Assembly: GCF_014164585.1 (NCBI RefSeq)
Contig: NZ_JACJFM010000018.1
Location: forward strand, 1 to 64,000
Length of the DNA: 64,000 nucleotides
Reading direction: 5' to 3'
Source: Oceanospirillum sediminis
GTDB lineage: Bacteria; Pseudomonadota; Gammaproteobacteria; Pseudomonadales; Halomonadaceae
Shown piece after piece: positions 19,137 to 27,464 of this stretch (position 1 is the stretch's first letter; the number at the start of each line of letters is the position of its first letter). The translations under genes were made by a program, and so were the position numbers. The notes under the pieces were generated by a model. That model was given only the letters and a program-made list of their open reading frames with translations. It had not been told where the DNA came from and made no database searches.

Positions 19137-20307
19137 AAAGCACCTCCGATACGTTTTCATAACGATAAAGGCCTGTCTGTTTGGCATAGGCCTGATAAAT
19201 TTTAGGCATCTGATTACTGCAATACTGCTTCAGCTTCCTGGCTGCCAGCCCAACCAGAAACTGCTCCCCCCGCCTGACATCCTTATCTTTCAGTGGTTTT
19301 CTCTGCACTGGCAGAGTTATCAGCTCAACCAGAGTTTTACCCTGTTCAAGGCCTGCAATCGCTACAGTGATCATGCCACCATCATCAACAAAATTGGTTC
19401 CGGCTCCCAACACGGGGTAATGGGCATTTTCTGTTGTCCATTGAATCAGCCTGGCAGGCGTGACATATTGCTTGCTACCGGGCTTTTCAGGTACTTGCTG
19501 ATAGTTAGCAATGACCAGCATCGCTTTCTTCTGATTGGCCAGCGTAACCTGAGCCTTCCACTCATCAAACGACCTGACCGTTGCCGGTTCGAGCAGCTCT
19601 AATGGATACCAGTTAAAACGCTGAAAACTGACTTGTTCACGCCTTGCTGTGGCGGAATAATCATTCAGTGGTAAGACGCCCACAGCTCTTTGTTCACCGC
19701 AGTACTGACTCAGGTCTTTCAGTGTTTCGACCAGCGCAGTGAAGTTTTTATGCTCATAAATGCCCTGTGTATTCATTGCCCGGAAATAACCGTAAGGTTC
19801 AACACTGTAATTCACACCGGCAAATACAATTTCTGGTAATTGCTGCACATCAGTGATGTAAGTTCTTTGATAAAACTCCAGGTCCTGCTCTGGACAACGT
19901 TTCGCAAATAACTGTTCAGCAAGGCTTTTTTGGGGAAAAATGCCATCGTTATAAGCCAGATAATGTGCCCCGACTAATTCCTGGGCCAGATCATCGACCA
20001 GCAGCAGATAATCTGGTTTCCAGTCACTTATTCCATAAAGCACATCACGGGTTGATCTGCGCCGGAAGTTACAGCCATTATGATTTTTAAGATCCATATA
20101 ATGATGGCGTACTTTGGCCGATGGCAGCACCTCTTTCAGTTTCTGATCGATCCCTTCATCAATGGAATTCACCCAGTTCAGGTCTGTATTGTAGGAATGA
20201 ATAACAAAGACTCTGGGCTGTCTCTGATTGTGATCCCAGATCAGCCATATCATCGCACTGATCATAAAGACAATGATCAGCCGGATTGAAATATTAATAA
20301 TCGTCAT
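19123..20307 (-). CDS. membrane-anchored periplasmic binding-like protein
   Basis: A 394 aa protein with one N-terminal membrane anchor (about residues 7-24) and a large periplasmic part. The part starts RVFVIHSYNTDLNWVNSIDEGI and contains WKPDYLLLVDD and VFAGVNY. These motifs resemble the ABC_sub_bind/periplasmic sugar-binding fold found in TrpX-like proteins and in the sensing regions of some kinases. No kinase or cyclase domain follows, so it is a stand-alone binding protein. It lies between an SLC13-like permease and a HAD phosphatase, overlapping the latter. It may deliver or sense the operon's substrate. The ligand is not predictable. Confidence 0.65.
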   Translation of the reverse strand: MTIINISIRLIIVFMISAMIWLIWDHNQRQPRVFVIHSYNTDLNWVNSIDEGIDQKLKEVLPSAKVRHHYMDLKNHNGCNFRRRSTRDVLYGISDWKPDYLLLVDDLAQELVGAHYLAYNDGIFPQKSLAEQLFAKRCPEQDLEFYQRTYITDVQQLPEIVFAGVNYSVEPYGYFRAMNTQGIYEHKNFTALVETLKDLSQYCGEQRAVGVLPLNDYSATARREQVSFQRFNWYPLELLEPATVRSFDEWKAQVTLANQKKAMLVIANYQQVPEKPGSKQYVTPARLIQWTTENAHYPVLGAGTNFVDDGGMITVAIAGLEQGKTLVELITLPVQRKPLKDKDVRRGEQFLVGLAARKLKQYCSNQMPKIYQAYAKQTGLYRYENVSEVLYVEP

Positions 20308-20321
20308 AATCTATCCCTGTT

Positions 20322-21782
20322 TCAGATTAGTGCCAGGCTGATCCAGTACGGTAAAGTGACACACAAAGCGATAATCCGGGCCAGTGTGAACCAGATATTC
20401 GAGGTAAGAAAAGTGCGTCTCATCTGCGAAGTCATCATTCCGGCATTAGTCAGCTCGGATTCCACCTGGGATGACACGCCATGTTGATGCGGCAGAATAA
20501 AACTCTCACTAAGCAGCAGCAGACCAAACCCAAGCACCCAGGGAGATATCGCCGTTCCTTCAGATACAGAGATCAGTACGCTCATCAGAATGACAAAAGT
20601 CGGTGCACCGGGAAATAACAATCTGATCACAAAAACGACCAGTGCCAGTGCCAGAAATCCTGTTAACGGATTATCGACAAACAGCTCCCCTAACCACTGC
20701 AGATTCTGAGTAATAATCTGATCCAGCTGAAGATGCTGAATCACCGGTCCCCAGGCGACAATTGCAGCAATAAAGATCAGTGTTGGCCAGTCAACATGCC
20801 GCCTCATATCCTCTGTATCCAGACCGCTGAACAGAAAAAGTGCCAGAGCAATAAACATCGTCACCCAGGCAAGCGATATATGGTGTACAGACATCGTCAG
20901 AATAGCGAGTATCAGCGCAGTCATCGAAAGAATTGCGCCGATTTCCCGATTATTAAGAGGCCCTAGTTTATGATATTCAGTATGCAGGAAATCTCGCTCA
21001 TCCCGGCTGATACCCTGTTCAGAACGACAACGCCAGAACAGCCAGAGCATAAAAAAGCTGATCAGTACAACGCCGACAACCAGAGTACTTTTCAACCAGT
21101 TGGCCCACTGAAAATAGAATTGCACCTGCGGATCCAGAAAACCCAGCATGACAAAATTGAGCGGATTGCCTGTCAGAAACACAGTACACAGCAGAAAGCC
21201 CCCCTGAAGAGCACAAACCTGAAGCGTAGCTTGCCGGGCCGGATCATCTGATAGTCGGGACAGATCTATCGCCAACGGTGTCATCATGGCTGATCGCCCC
21301 AAAGGAGAGGGAATTAACCCGGATAGAAAAGTGCCAATACAAAAAAGCAATAATGGTTGCGTATAACGGTTATCGGGCAATCTCAATACCAGCCAGATCG
21401 CCACTCTGCGGGTTAATCCTGAGACACTGATCAAAGCGGCAAACAGAAACATCCCCAATACCAGAAACAATACATCCGAACTGAATCCCAGCATGACCGT
21501 CTCTCTGGGAGCAACATTCAGCAAGACACAAAGCATCGTTACCAGCATCGCAGGTACAAAGTTCGGCGTCAGCCTGAATAACCAGAGACATACAGCCCCG
21601 GAGACCAGAGTCAGAAAAATTTCTTCCTTATCTGATCCGTTTTCCGGCAATAGTCCGGGTAGCCATAAGTAAAACAGAAAGGGAATCAGAGCACTGAGAA
21701 ACCAGCCAGCCAGTACACTGTTTTTTTGCCATAAACAGGCCAGAAATGCTGATGACCGACAGGCAACAGATAATGCAGCCAT
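20322..21782 (-). CDS. SLC13-family (DASS-like) anion permease
   Basis: A 486 aa polytopic protein with about eleven to thirteen membrane segments. It is organised as two similar halves, with NFVPAMLVTMLCVLLNVAP and FSSDVLFLVLGMFLFAALI in the first and WPTLIFIAAIVAWGP in the second. This is the arrangement of divalent-anion:Na+ symporters for dicarboxylates, sulfate and similar anions. Key SNT-like motifs are not exact, so the substrate is open. The ATG at 21782 has AAAGGA at correct spacing and removes twelve extra residues of the longer frame. It is first in the operon, followed after 14 bases by the binding protein. Confidence 0.75.
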   Translation of the reverse strand: MAALSVACRSSAFLACLWQKNSVLAGWFLSALIPFLFYLWLPGLLPENGSDKEEIFLTLVSGAVCLWLFRLTPNFVPAMLVTMLCVLLNVAPRETVMLGFSSDVLFLVLGMFLFAALISVSGLTRRVAIWLVLRLPDNRYTQPLLLFCIGTFLSGLIPSPLGRSAMMTPLAIDLSRLSDDPARQATLQVCALQGGFLLCTVFLTGNPLNFVMLGFLDPQVQFYFQWANWLKSTLVVGVVLISFFMLWLFWRCRSEQGISRDERDFLHTEYHKLGPLNNREIGAILSMTALILAILTMSVHHISLAWVTMFIALALFLFSGLDTEDMRRHVDWPTLIFIAAIVAWGPVIQHLQLDQIITQNLQWLGELFVDNPLTGFLALALVVFVIRLLFPGAPTFVILMSVLISVSEGTAISPWVLGFGLLLLSESFILPHQHGVSSQVESELTNAGMMTSQMRRTFLTSNIWFTLARIIALCVTLPYWISLALI

Positions 21783-22148
21783 AAAAAAGTATCCTTTAAC
21801 AATCGAGAACTCTCCGGGCATCCTTTTATCCGGTCAAATACAACCGGGTAATCTATCCCGAAACCGGGTAACAGCAGTCCACACATCTGCACATTACCTT
21901 TCTCGCATACTGCCGGATCTGCCCGGTTCAAACTCAGGAAATCCTGTTCATAAACAAGCTGATTACAGGAAAGTGTTCTCTGAACGCAGTGTTTTAACCC
22001 TTCATGCCCCCAATGAAAGAAGATCCCGTACAATTAATCGATTTATCCGGGATCAAATCAGACAATACCTTTACTCTGCACCTCAGGAATTACCGTCACT
22101 CCGGGCTGATACCGGATTAACGTTCATCACAGGAAAAGGAAATGGATC
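21783..22148. other. divergent promoter region, SLC13 operon and lamin-tail gene
   Basis: About 366 bases between divergent genes, presumably holding both promoters. AGGAAAAGGAAATGGATC is the ribosome binding region of the lamin-tail gene. An open frame on the minus strand across it (21686-22033) is not supported by a ribosome site or homology. Confidence 0.4.
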
Positions 22149-22964
22149 ATGATCGGAGATCATCCTAAAAATGCACTACGTGCTCAGTTGAAAGATCTGG
22201 CTGATAAAGGCTCATTGAATACACCTGCAACAGGTCTGCTTGATAAAGAATATCTGAATGCATTCTGGCAGGAGATTTGTGCTCTTGTTCGCCTGCATCA
22301 GATCGTTATATCAGCAGTCAAAGCAGAAGGGGCCAGCGAAAAAAATAAACATGAAGAGTGCGTAGTAATTGAAAATACAGGTCCTGTTATTGCTGACCTT
22401 TCAGGATGGCGCCTGAACGCCGGTGCAGATCAGGATTTTGTCTTTCCTGACAATACTTACCTTGCACCAGAAGAAAAGCTGGCAGTCTGGACTTTTGATC
22501 AGGACAAGCCTTATTCATTCAACAGTCACCGACCAGTCTGGAACAATCGTGGCGATACGGCATTACTCTATAACAATGAGGAAAAGCAAATCTCAGCGTT
22601 ATGCTATGGCTCTGCCGCGGCCCCTTTCGTAACGATTACTGAAATCCAGTTTGATGGTATTGAAGGCCGCGAGGAAGCCGACGAGTATGTTGAAATCACT
22701 AATCATGGCGATATTCCGGCAGAAATCTCTGGCTGGACCATCAGTGCCGGAAAGAATCAGGATTTTACTTTCCCTGATAATACCGTTCTGGAACCTGGCG
22801 GAGCGATTAAAGTGTTCACAAATAAAGCCGTCCCGGAATGCGGTGGTTTCTCTTTCAACAGTCGAACAGCAATCTGGAACAACAAAGAAGATATCGGACG
22901 TTTATACGATTATCGCCAGCAGTTAGTCTCTGAGCTGCACTACAAAGACGGCGTTGCACTCTGA
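22149..22964 (+). CDS. protein with two lamin-tail (LTD) domains
   Basis: A 271 aa protein with two tandem Ig-like lamin-tail domains, about residues 50-160 and 160-270. Each carries the same pattern: a valine-rich strand with an ENTG or ITNHG turn, LSGW or ISGW, a QDF-FPDNT strand, and a late WNN turn before the closing strands. LTDs in bacteria usually occur in secreted or surface proteins and nucleases, but here there is neither a signal peptide nor a catalytic domain. The internal repeat suggests duplication. It is upstream of, and on the same strand as, the reb locus, about 180 bases before the membrane protein gene. Function unknown. Confidence 0.75.
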   Translation: MIGDHPKNALRAQLKDLADKGSLNTPATGLLDKEYLNAFWQEICALVRLHQIVISAVKAEGASEKNKHEECVVIENTGPVIADLSGWRLNAGADQDFVFPDNTYLAPEEKLAVWTFDQDKPYSFNSHRPVWNNRGDTALLYNNEEKQISALCYGSAAAPFVTITEIQFDGIEGREEADEYVEITNHGDIPAEISGWTISAGKNQDFTFPDNTVLEPGGAIKVFTNKAVPECGGFSFNSRTAIWNNKEDIGRLYDYRQQLVSELHYKDGVAL

Positions 22965-23144
22965 ACCGTTATTGTCCTGCGCTGCTTTTATAGCAGCGCT
23001 TCTTTTACATTCCTCCAATTCATCTCATTACTATCAAACCACCTGTCTGGGCAACAGATCATACTGTGCTTAACATACTCGCCTTATAGAAAAGACACAG
23101 ACATCTTCCGTGCTGATGGCAGGAGTTTTCCTGAGGATACTGAT

Positions 23145-24506
23145 ATGATGCATCAAAACCAGCCACAGCCTGGACAGCCTGTTGCAGGTAATCCCCCTCA
23201 ACTACAGAAACAAGTCCAGAAATCAGCTATAAAACAGGGTGAAAAACCAATCACGTCGAATCAGATGACAGTACCCGGATCTGCCCTGCCTAATTCCCTG
23301 ACACCAGAAATGAAACAATCAGTCGAAGATGCCCAACGTCTTTTAAAGTACATTGCAAAAGACGGAGACAGTAAACTGGACCCGGAGGTCACCCGGCAGT
23401 TGATTCAGGCCAGATATCAGGCGACCAGTGGACAATGGAATTCAGAAACGGAAACCCGTTTTCTGATCAGCTACGATACTCTGATTTCCCATATCTATCC
23501 GGTATCACTTGAAAGTATCAATGCCATTAAACCACCTCCTGTGAGTGAGCACTCACAAAAGAGAACACGGGCTGAAAAGGCCGTGCACTGGTATCGACAT
23601 CTGACCATTCTGGCTTTGGTTATCCTTCTGATGACTCAGTTTTACTGGTTATTAGGCAATAACTTGCTACACGACCTGAATACTCTGTTTAAACAAAGAG
23701 AAGACATCAGTCTGCAAATTGCCAGACTGGACCCTGTTTACCAGGGCAGCCAGCCAGCCGATCCACAGAATTTATCCTCCACAGATAAAGACCTGATTGA
23801 ACTGAATCGTCTCAAACATGAACATGCGGTGCTGAATCAGAAACTGGATTCTAATCTGATTCTGCTGGAGTTCTGGAACAAGATATGGCTGACGGGGTAT
23901 CAGTTTAAATCAGAGTTACCTCCTTATCTGAAAAAGCAATATGAAGCCCGATTAAATGAATTACAACGTTATAGACAGCAGACTACGGATAATACAGTAG
24001 CAACTGAGACACAAGGGCATAATATTTCAGATAATGAAATCCGAACGTATAATCAGTCTATCACCAGCCTGGAGCTGGAAAAAACACGACATCAGTCACG
24101 TATGCTATTTTTCAGTAATACTCTGGCTGCTGCCTTTGCTATTGAAATCCTGCAAAGCTTTGTTCTGCCTTTACTATATGGTTTATTAGGTGCTTTTATT
24201 TTTGTATTACGCACCCTGTTATTAGAAATACGTTCTCTGACCTATACCTCTGACTCAGATATCCGCTACCGACTAAGACTGACGCTGGGCTCTTTGGGAG
24301 GCATGATTGTTGGCTGGTTTCTGAAGCCTGATGACATGGATACTCTGACCGCTTTATCTCCTATGGCACTGGCTTTTCTTATGGGTTACAACGTCGATAT
24401 CTTATTTTCAATTATGGACCGTTTTATAGAAAGCATTAAGCAATGGATTGATAAACCACCAGAAAAAGCATCCTCTCCCCAAAAACACGTTACTAAACCA
24501 GATTAA
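23145..24506 (+). CDS. membrane protein with coiled coil, reb-locus-associated
   Basis: A 453 aa protein I cannot assign to a family. It begins with a P/Q-rich, probably disordered 50 residues. One membrane helix follows near 152-172, then a long polar helical region (about 180-310) with heptad-like spacing. A cluster of two to three membrane helices lies at about 325-355, 385-400 and 408-425, and the tail is cytoplasmic. Its place directly ahead of the R-body genes, same strand, about 160 bases away, suggests a link such as anchoring or assembly of the ribbon. That is inference from context alone. Confidence 0.6.
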   Translation: MMHQNQPQPGQPVAGNPPQLQKQVQKSAIKQGEKPITSNQMTVPGSALPNSLTPEMKQSVEDAQRLLKYIAKDGDSKLDPEVTRQLIQARYQATSGQWNSETETRFLISYDTLISHIYPVSLESINAIKPPPVSEHSQKRTRAEKAVHWYRHLTILALVILLMTQFYWLLGNNLLHDLNTLFKQREDISLQIARLDPVYQGSQPADPQNLSSTDKDLIELNRLKHEHAVLNQKLDSNLILLEFWNKIWLTGYQFKSELPPYLKKQYEARLNELQRYRQQTTDNTVATETQGHNISDNEIRTYNQSITSLELEKTRHQSRMLFFSNTLAAAFAIEILQSFVLPLLYGLLGAFIFVLRTLLLEIRSLTYTSDSDIRYRLRLTLGSLGGMIVGWFLKPDDMDTLTALSPMALAFLMGYNVDILFSIMDRFIESIKQWIDKPPEKASSPQKHVTKPD

Positions 24507-24603
24507 ACCGTATAGCACTCCGTTCTCCCCGATTATTCATTTTTAAATAATAGTTAAATAGAACACATGGAAAGGCAATACAGTACCAGATCAAAAGATT
24601 AGT

Positions 24604-24620
24604 GATGATATTAAATCATC
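24604..24620. promoter_or_regulatory. dyad GATGAT-N5-ATCATC ahead of first reb gene
   Basis: A 6 bp inverted repeat with a 5-base AT spacer, about 45 bases upstream of the first reb ATG. It is a candidate operator, perhaps for the Mor-like regulator at the array's end. There is no direct evidence for that pairing. Confidence 0.35.
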
Positions 24621-24663
24621 TGAAATTAGTACAAGCGTCAATACTAATGCAAGGTTTGTTTTT

Positions 24664-24888
24664 ATGTCGGACAATAACTCGTCTGAAGAAGACCTGAATA
24701 AGCTGCTGACAGATTATTCTACCCCTGTAGCCCGCAGCATGCTGCTTCAGGCTACAGCCCAGGCTCTGGCTAATACAGCCCATAATGCGACCTGGAAACA
24801 GCAACAAGCCAATATCACTCTGCATACAGCAACCAGTAACTCTGTTGCTTTATTACAGATGATGGGCGTCCAGATTACCCGTCAATAA
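24664..24888 (+). CDS. RebB-family R-body protein, divergent short copy
   Basis: A 74 aa protein whose second half (MLLQATAQALANTAHNATW, then KQQQANI) aligns with the core of the other Reb proteins here. The N-terminal TDSVTQ/VVG block is replaced by an acidic, unrelated sequence. It is the first and most divergent RebB copy of the array. Reb proteins are the small structural subunits of R-bodies, insoluble coiled ribbons first known from Caedibacter killer symbionts. AAGG lies upstream of the ATG. It might cap or initiate the ribbon, but nothing in the sequence proves a special role. Confidence 0.75.
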   Translation: MSDNNSSEEDLNKLLTDYSTPVARSMLLQATAQALANTAHNATWKQQQANITLHTATSNSVALLQMMGVQITRQ

Positions 24889-24913
24889 TACGCTCAGAAC
24901 AAAGGAAAGTGCG

Positions 24914-25174
24914 ATGCCAGTAAATGAACAGATCACAGATTCAGTGACTCAGGTAAATACCAAAGTGGTTGGGGAAACACCTGCTATGGCGATGGGTAAT
25001 CTTCTGATGTCCACCAGTCAGGCACTGTCTAACGCCGCTCATAATGCCACTTACAACCAGCAGCAGGCCAATATCGCCTGGCAAGCGGCTACTGTTCAGG
25101 GCATTAACGCCCTGCTGGCAACCGGGGCAGCGGTGACCGGTTCAAGCGCCAGAAATATTCTCGATAAGGGGTAA
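24914..25174 (+). CDS. rebB: RebB-family R-body structural protein, copy 2
   Basis: An 86 aa canonical member of the RebB ('killing trait') family. The TDSVTQVNTKVVG opening, AMAMGN, TSQAL, AHNAT, QQQ and VQGIN motifs are in the expected order. The protein is alanine- and glutamine-rich, without signal peptide or cysteines. The tail GAAVTGSSARNILDKG differs from copies 3-5. AAAGGAAAG precedes the ATG, only 25 bases after the previous stop. It is one of four closely related tandem copies (2-5) that probably form the bulk of the ribbon. Confidence 0.9.
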   Translation: MPVNEQITDSVTQVNTKVVGETPAMAMGNLLMSTSQALSNAAHNATYNQQQANIAWQAATVQGINALLATGAAVTGSSARNILDKG

Positions 25175-25241
25175 TCCCTTTAACCCAACGGTCTTTCAAT
25201 AAACAGGAAGATCAGTCAATCCCGATAAAAGGAAGTGAAAC

Positions 25242-25502
25242 ATGCCAGTAAATGAGCAAATTACAGACTCTGTTACTCAGGTAAATACCAAAGTGGTTGG
25301 TGAAACGCCAGCGATGGCAATGGGCAATGTACTGATGTCTACCAGTCAGGCGCTGGGTAACTCTGGTCACGGTGCAACCAATAATCTGCAGCAGGCCAGC
25401 ATCACTATGCAAGCAGCGACTGTTCAGGGCATTAACTCTATCATGTCGACGGGTTCAGCTATTGTGGGCCGCAGCGCTGAAGAGATTATTGAAAAAAACT
25501 GA
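25242..25502 (+). CDS. rebB: RebB-family R-body structural protein, copy 3
   Basis: An 86 aa RebB protein. Its first 33 residues match copy 2 exactly, then it diverges where GHGATNNLQQ replaces the usual AHNATYNQQQ. It ends in IVGRSAEEIIEKN, a tail shared with copies 4 and 5. The altered mid-region is the most conserved segment elsewhere, so this copy may have a distinct place in the polymer. AAAGGAAG precedes the ATG. A small hairpin (25509-25529) follows the stop. Confidence 0.9.
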   Translation: MPVNEQITDSVTQVNTKVVGETPAMAMGNVLMSTSQALGNSGHGATNNLQQASITMQAATVQGINSIMSTGSAIVGRSAEEIIEKN

Positions 25503-25508
25503 TTTCGT

Positions 25509-25529
25509 CTGAATCCGGGCAGGATTCAG
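25509..25529 (+). repeat. hairpin between reb copies 3 and 4
   Basis: CTGAATCC (25509-25516) pairs perfectly with GGATTCAG (25522-25529), loop of 5 bases, just after the stop of copy 3. It has no T-run and is more likely an mRNA-processing or stability element than a full terminator. Confidence 0.45.
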
Positions 25530-25591
25530 ATCAATCCGATGTCGGATCAACACCGGTCCGGCTCAACCCTAGTGCATAAGGAAGCTTAAAC

Positions 25592-25849
25592 ATGCCAGTA
25601 AATGAGCAAATTACTGATTCTGTAACTCAGGTAAACACTAAAGTAGTTGGTGAAACTCCGGCTATGGCGATGGGCAACCTGCTAATGTCTACCAGCCAGG
25701 CGCTGGCTAACGCCGCTCATAATGCAACTTACAACCAGCAGCAGGCCAGCATCACTATGCAGGCGGCCACTGTTCAGGGTGTTAATTCTCTGATGGCAAC
25801 AGGGTCTGCAGTGATTGGCCGCAGCGCTGAAGAAATTATTGAAAAATAA
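25592..25849 (+). CDS. rebB: RebB-family R-body structural protein, copy 4
   Basis: An 85 aa RebB protein with all core motifs (TDSVTQ, AMAMGN, AHNATYNQQQ, VQGVN) and the GRSAEEIIEK tail. Its first 64 or so bases are identical to those of copy 5, at synonymous sites too, pointing to recent duplication or gene conversion. AAGGAAG lies upstream of the ATG. A short hairpin (25874-25893) follows. Confidence 0.92.
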   Translation: MPVNEQITDSVTQVNTKVVGETPAMAMGNLLMSTSQALANAAHNATYNQQQASITMQAATVQGVNSLMATGSAVIGRSAEEIIEK

Positions 25850-25873
25850 GCACACACCACTGTGAGCTACCGG

Positions 25874-25893
25874 CAGGCAGACTTACCTGCCTG
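25874..25893 (+). repeat. hairpin between reb copies 4 and 5
   Basis: CAGGCAG (25874-25880) pairs with CTGCCTG (25887-25893) around six bases in the 75-base gap. No T-run follows. It is comparable in placement to the hairpins after copies 3 and 5. Confidence 0.45.
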
Positions 25894-25924
25894 TCCGTTT
25901 AACCATGAAATAAGGAAATAAATC

Positions 25925-26185
25925 ATGCCAGTAAATGAGCAAATTACTGATTCTGTAACTCAGGTAAACACTAAAGTAGTTGGTGAAACGCCGGCTATGG
26001 CAATGGGCAATCTGCTGATGTCCACCAGCCAGGCGCTGGCTAACGCTGCCCATAACGCAACGTATAACCAGCAGCAGTCCAGTGTCACCATGCAGGCAGC
26101 GACTGTTCAGGGTGTTAACTCTCTGATGTCTACCGGCTCAGCGGTTATCGGCCGTAGTGCTGAAAGCATCATTGAAAAAGGCTGA
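25925..26185 (+). CDS. rebB: RebB-family R-body structural protein, copy 5
   Basis: An 86 aa RebB protein, the closest sister of copy 4, differing at only a handful of residues (for example QSSVTMQ for QASITMQ and AESIIEKG at the end). All family motifs are intact. TAAGGAAATAAATC precedes the ATG. The near-identity of copies 4 and 5 suggests dosage of the main subunit is under selection, or that the array is still recombining. Confidence 0.92.
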   Translation: MPVNEQITDSVTQVNTKVVGETPAMAMGNLLMSTSQALANAAHNATYNQQQSSVTMQAATVQGVNSLMSTGSAVIGRSAESIIEKG

Positions 26186-26209
26186 TCAGTAATTTATTGC
26201 TGACCACAG

Positions 26210-26234
26210 GATGGCAAGAAGTCTTCTTGCCATC
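26210..26234 (+). repeat. 11 bp hairpin after reb copy 5
   Basis: 26210-26220 pairs perfectly with 26224-26234 around a 3-base loop. It is the strongest hairpin inside the array. It lacks a T-run, so partial termination or 3' end protection of the upstream messages is plausible. Confidence 0.55.
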
Positions 26235-26295
26235 TCTACTCACTACGACTCCCGGATATCCGGGTTAAACCGTATCAGATCGGAGTAATAAGATA

Positions 26296-26568
26296 ATGTC
26301 AGTCAATGATGCCGTCACCGATTCAGTCACCCAGGTTAATACCATGAATGTCGGTACTGCTCCCGGATCAGGTCAGGGTAATCTGCAGATGGCAGTGAGC
26401 CATGCCTTGTCAGGAGCGGCCTGGAATGCTGAATCGAATAATCAGCAAAGTGCTATCGTCAATCACACAGCCACCATTCAGAACCTGAATGCACTGTTCA
26501 GCCAGGGGGCCAGCATAACTGCCCGCATCCTCAGCAACTCTGCTGGTGATCCACCATCAGAAGCGTAA
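26296..26568 (+). CDS. RebB-family R-body protein, copy 6 (divergent)
   Basis: A 90 aa RebB protein that keeps the TDSVTQVNT opening, the QGNLQMAVSHALSGA helix and the QQSAIVNHTATIQNLNALF segment. It differs from copies 2-5 in most other positions (APGSGQ instead of TPAMAM). The C-terminus SITARILSNSAGDPPSEA is more polar. It is probably an older paralogue with its own structural role. GGAGTAATAAGATA precedes the ATG. Confidence 0.85.
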   Translation: MSVNDAVTDSVTQVNTMNVGTAPGSGQGNLQMAVSHALSGAAWNAESNNQQSAIVNHTATIQNLNALFSQGASITARILSNSAGDPPSEA

Positions 26569-26592
26569 TTCATCCTGAAGGGTTAACGGAAG

Positions 26593-26642
26593 GATAATGG
26601 TGAATACGGTCATAATCTGACGTAGCACCGTACGCCATTATC
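26593..26642 (+). repeat. two-step hairpin ahead of reb copy 7
   Basis: GATAATGG (26593-26600) pairs with 26635-26642, and within it ACGGT (26606-26610) pairs with ACCGT (26627-26631). It ends directly before the AGGAG ribosome binding site of the next gene and could influence its translation. Confidence 0.45.
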
Positions 26643-26656
26643 AGGAGATTAAGCTT

Positions 26657-26974
26657 ATGAGTGCAGCTAAAAAACCAACGCCACGCCGGGTTAAAGCCAA
26701 ACGTTCAACAGAAAAAAAAGCACCGGCCAAGCCATCACCAGCTGAGTCGGACTGCCCGGCACAAAGTCAGGATGCAATATTTCAGGAGTCCTGCGATCAC
26801 AGCATTGCAGCCCTGGCACAAAATAATGTGAATTTGAGCACCAGTCAGGCTTTGTCTAACCAGGCTCATGCAGCAGAAGCCGGACAGATGCAATCCGATA
26901 TTCAACTCCAGACAACAACCATTCAGGGATTGAATGCACTGTTCAGTCAATCCCCTTTGAATCAACAAAAATAA
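26657..26974 (+). CDS. RebB-like protein with basic K/P/A-rich N-terminus, copy 7
   Basis: A 105 aa protein. Residues 1-40 are rich in lysine, arginine, proline and alanine (KKPTPRRVKAKRSTEKKAP), like a histone H1 tail. Residues 45-100 resemble the Reb core (VNLSTSQALSNQAHAAEAGQMQ, then TIQGLNALFSQ). The basic extension is unique in the array. It could bind DNA, RNA or acidic ribbon surfaces. It has AGGAG upstream. Its membership of the family rests on the core segment. Confidence 0.75.
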   Translation: MSAAKKPTPRRVKAKRSTEKKAPAKPSPAESDCPAQSQDAIFQESCDHSIAALAQNNVNLSTSQALSNQAHAAEAGQMQSDIQLQTTTIQGLNALFSQSPLNQQK

Positions 26975-27046
26975 CTCACGGGCCTTCTTTCTGACCTCTG
27001 GTATTCAGCCCGTCGGATCAGGCCCGATCAGATAAGGAAATACCCA

Positions 27047-27337
27047 ATGAATACTCCAGCTCAACCAGCCCCAGCCTCTCCTGCAGAAGACAGTGCTCGT
27101 CAGTCTATCGCTCAATCCACAGCTCTGGCGGTATCTGATGCTACGGACAATCTGAGAAACCTCAATACTCTCAGCACAACAGCCATTGGTGTGGCCCTGT
27201 CCCAGTTTATTGAAACCGGAGATCCCAAATATGCAGGAATGATTGCAGAAGCTCAGAAGATTGTCACTACGGGCGCTGAGAATTTCAACACCGTGGGGCA
27301 AAAAGCAACCGAAGTATTTAAAGCGGGCTGCTCATAA
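27047..27337 (+). CDS. reb-associated small protein, family B copy 1
   Basis: A 96 aa protein without RebB motifs. It is clearly paralogous to the gene at 29617-29892: both share AVSDATDNLRNLNTLSTTAIG or a close variant, then a FIETGDP/FLETKDP turn, and a terminal helix with GAENF or GAEHF and K-A-TEVFK or KAAKILK. Predicted helical and alanine-rich, with no signal peptide. TAAGGAAATACCC precedes the ATG. Being duplicated inside the reb array, it is likely an R-body accessory subunit. I do not recognise a named family. Confidence 0.7.
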   Translation: MNTPAQPAPASPAEDSARQSIAQSTALAVSDATDNLRNLNTLSTTAIGVALSQFIETGDPKYAGMIAEAQKIVTTGAENFNTVGQKATEVFKAGCS

Positions 27338-27464
27338 AAAACCGGTAACCCCATTGTTTTTGCCGATCTATTTTCTGGTATTCCATTAGGATCAATGAAG
27401 GTACTCAGGCTATGCCTGAGATAGCAATGTTAAACAAAACCGACTTCAATCAGAGGCTCTGATT

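Noticed and set aside
21686-22033. 115-codon minus-strand frame upstream of the SLC13-like permease
   Set aside because: It overlaps the real permease start in another frame and has neither ribosome site nor recognisable motifs.
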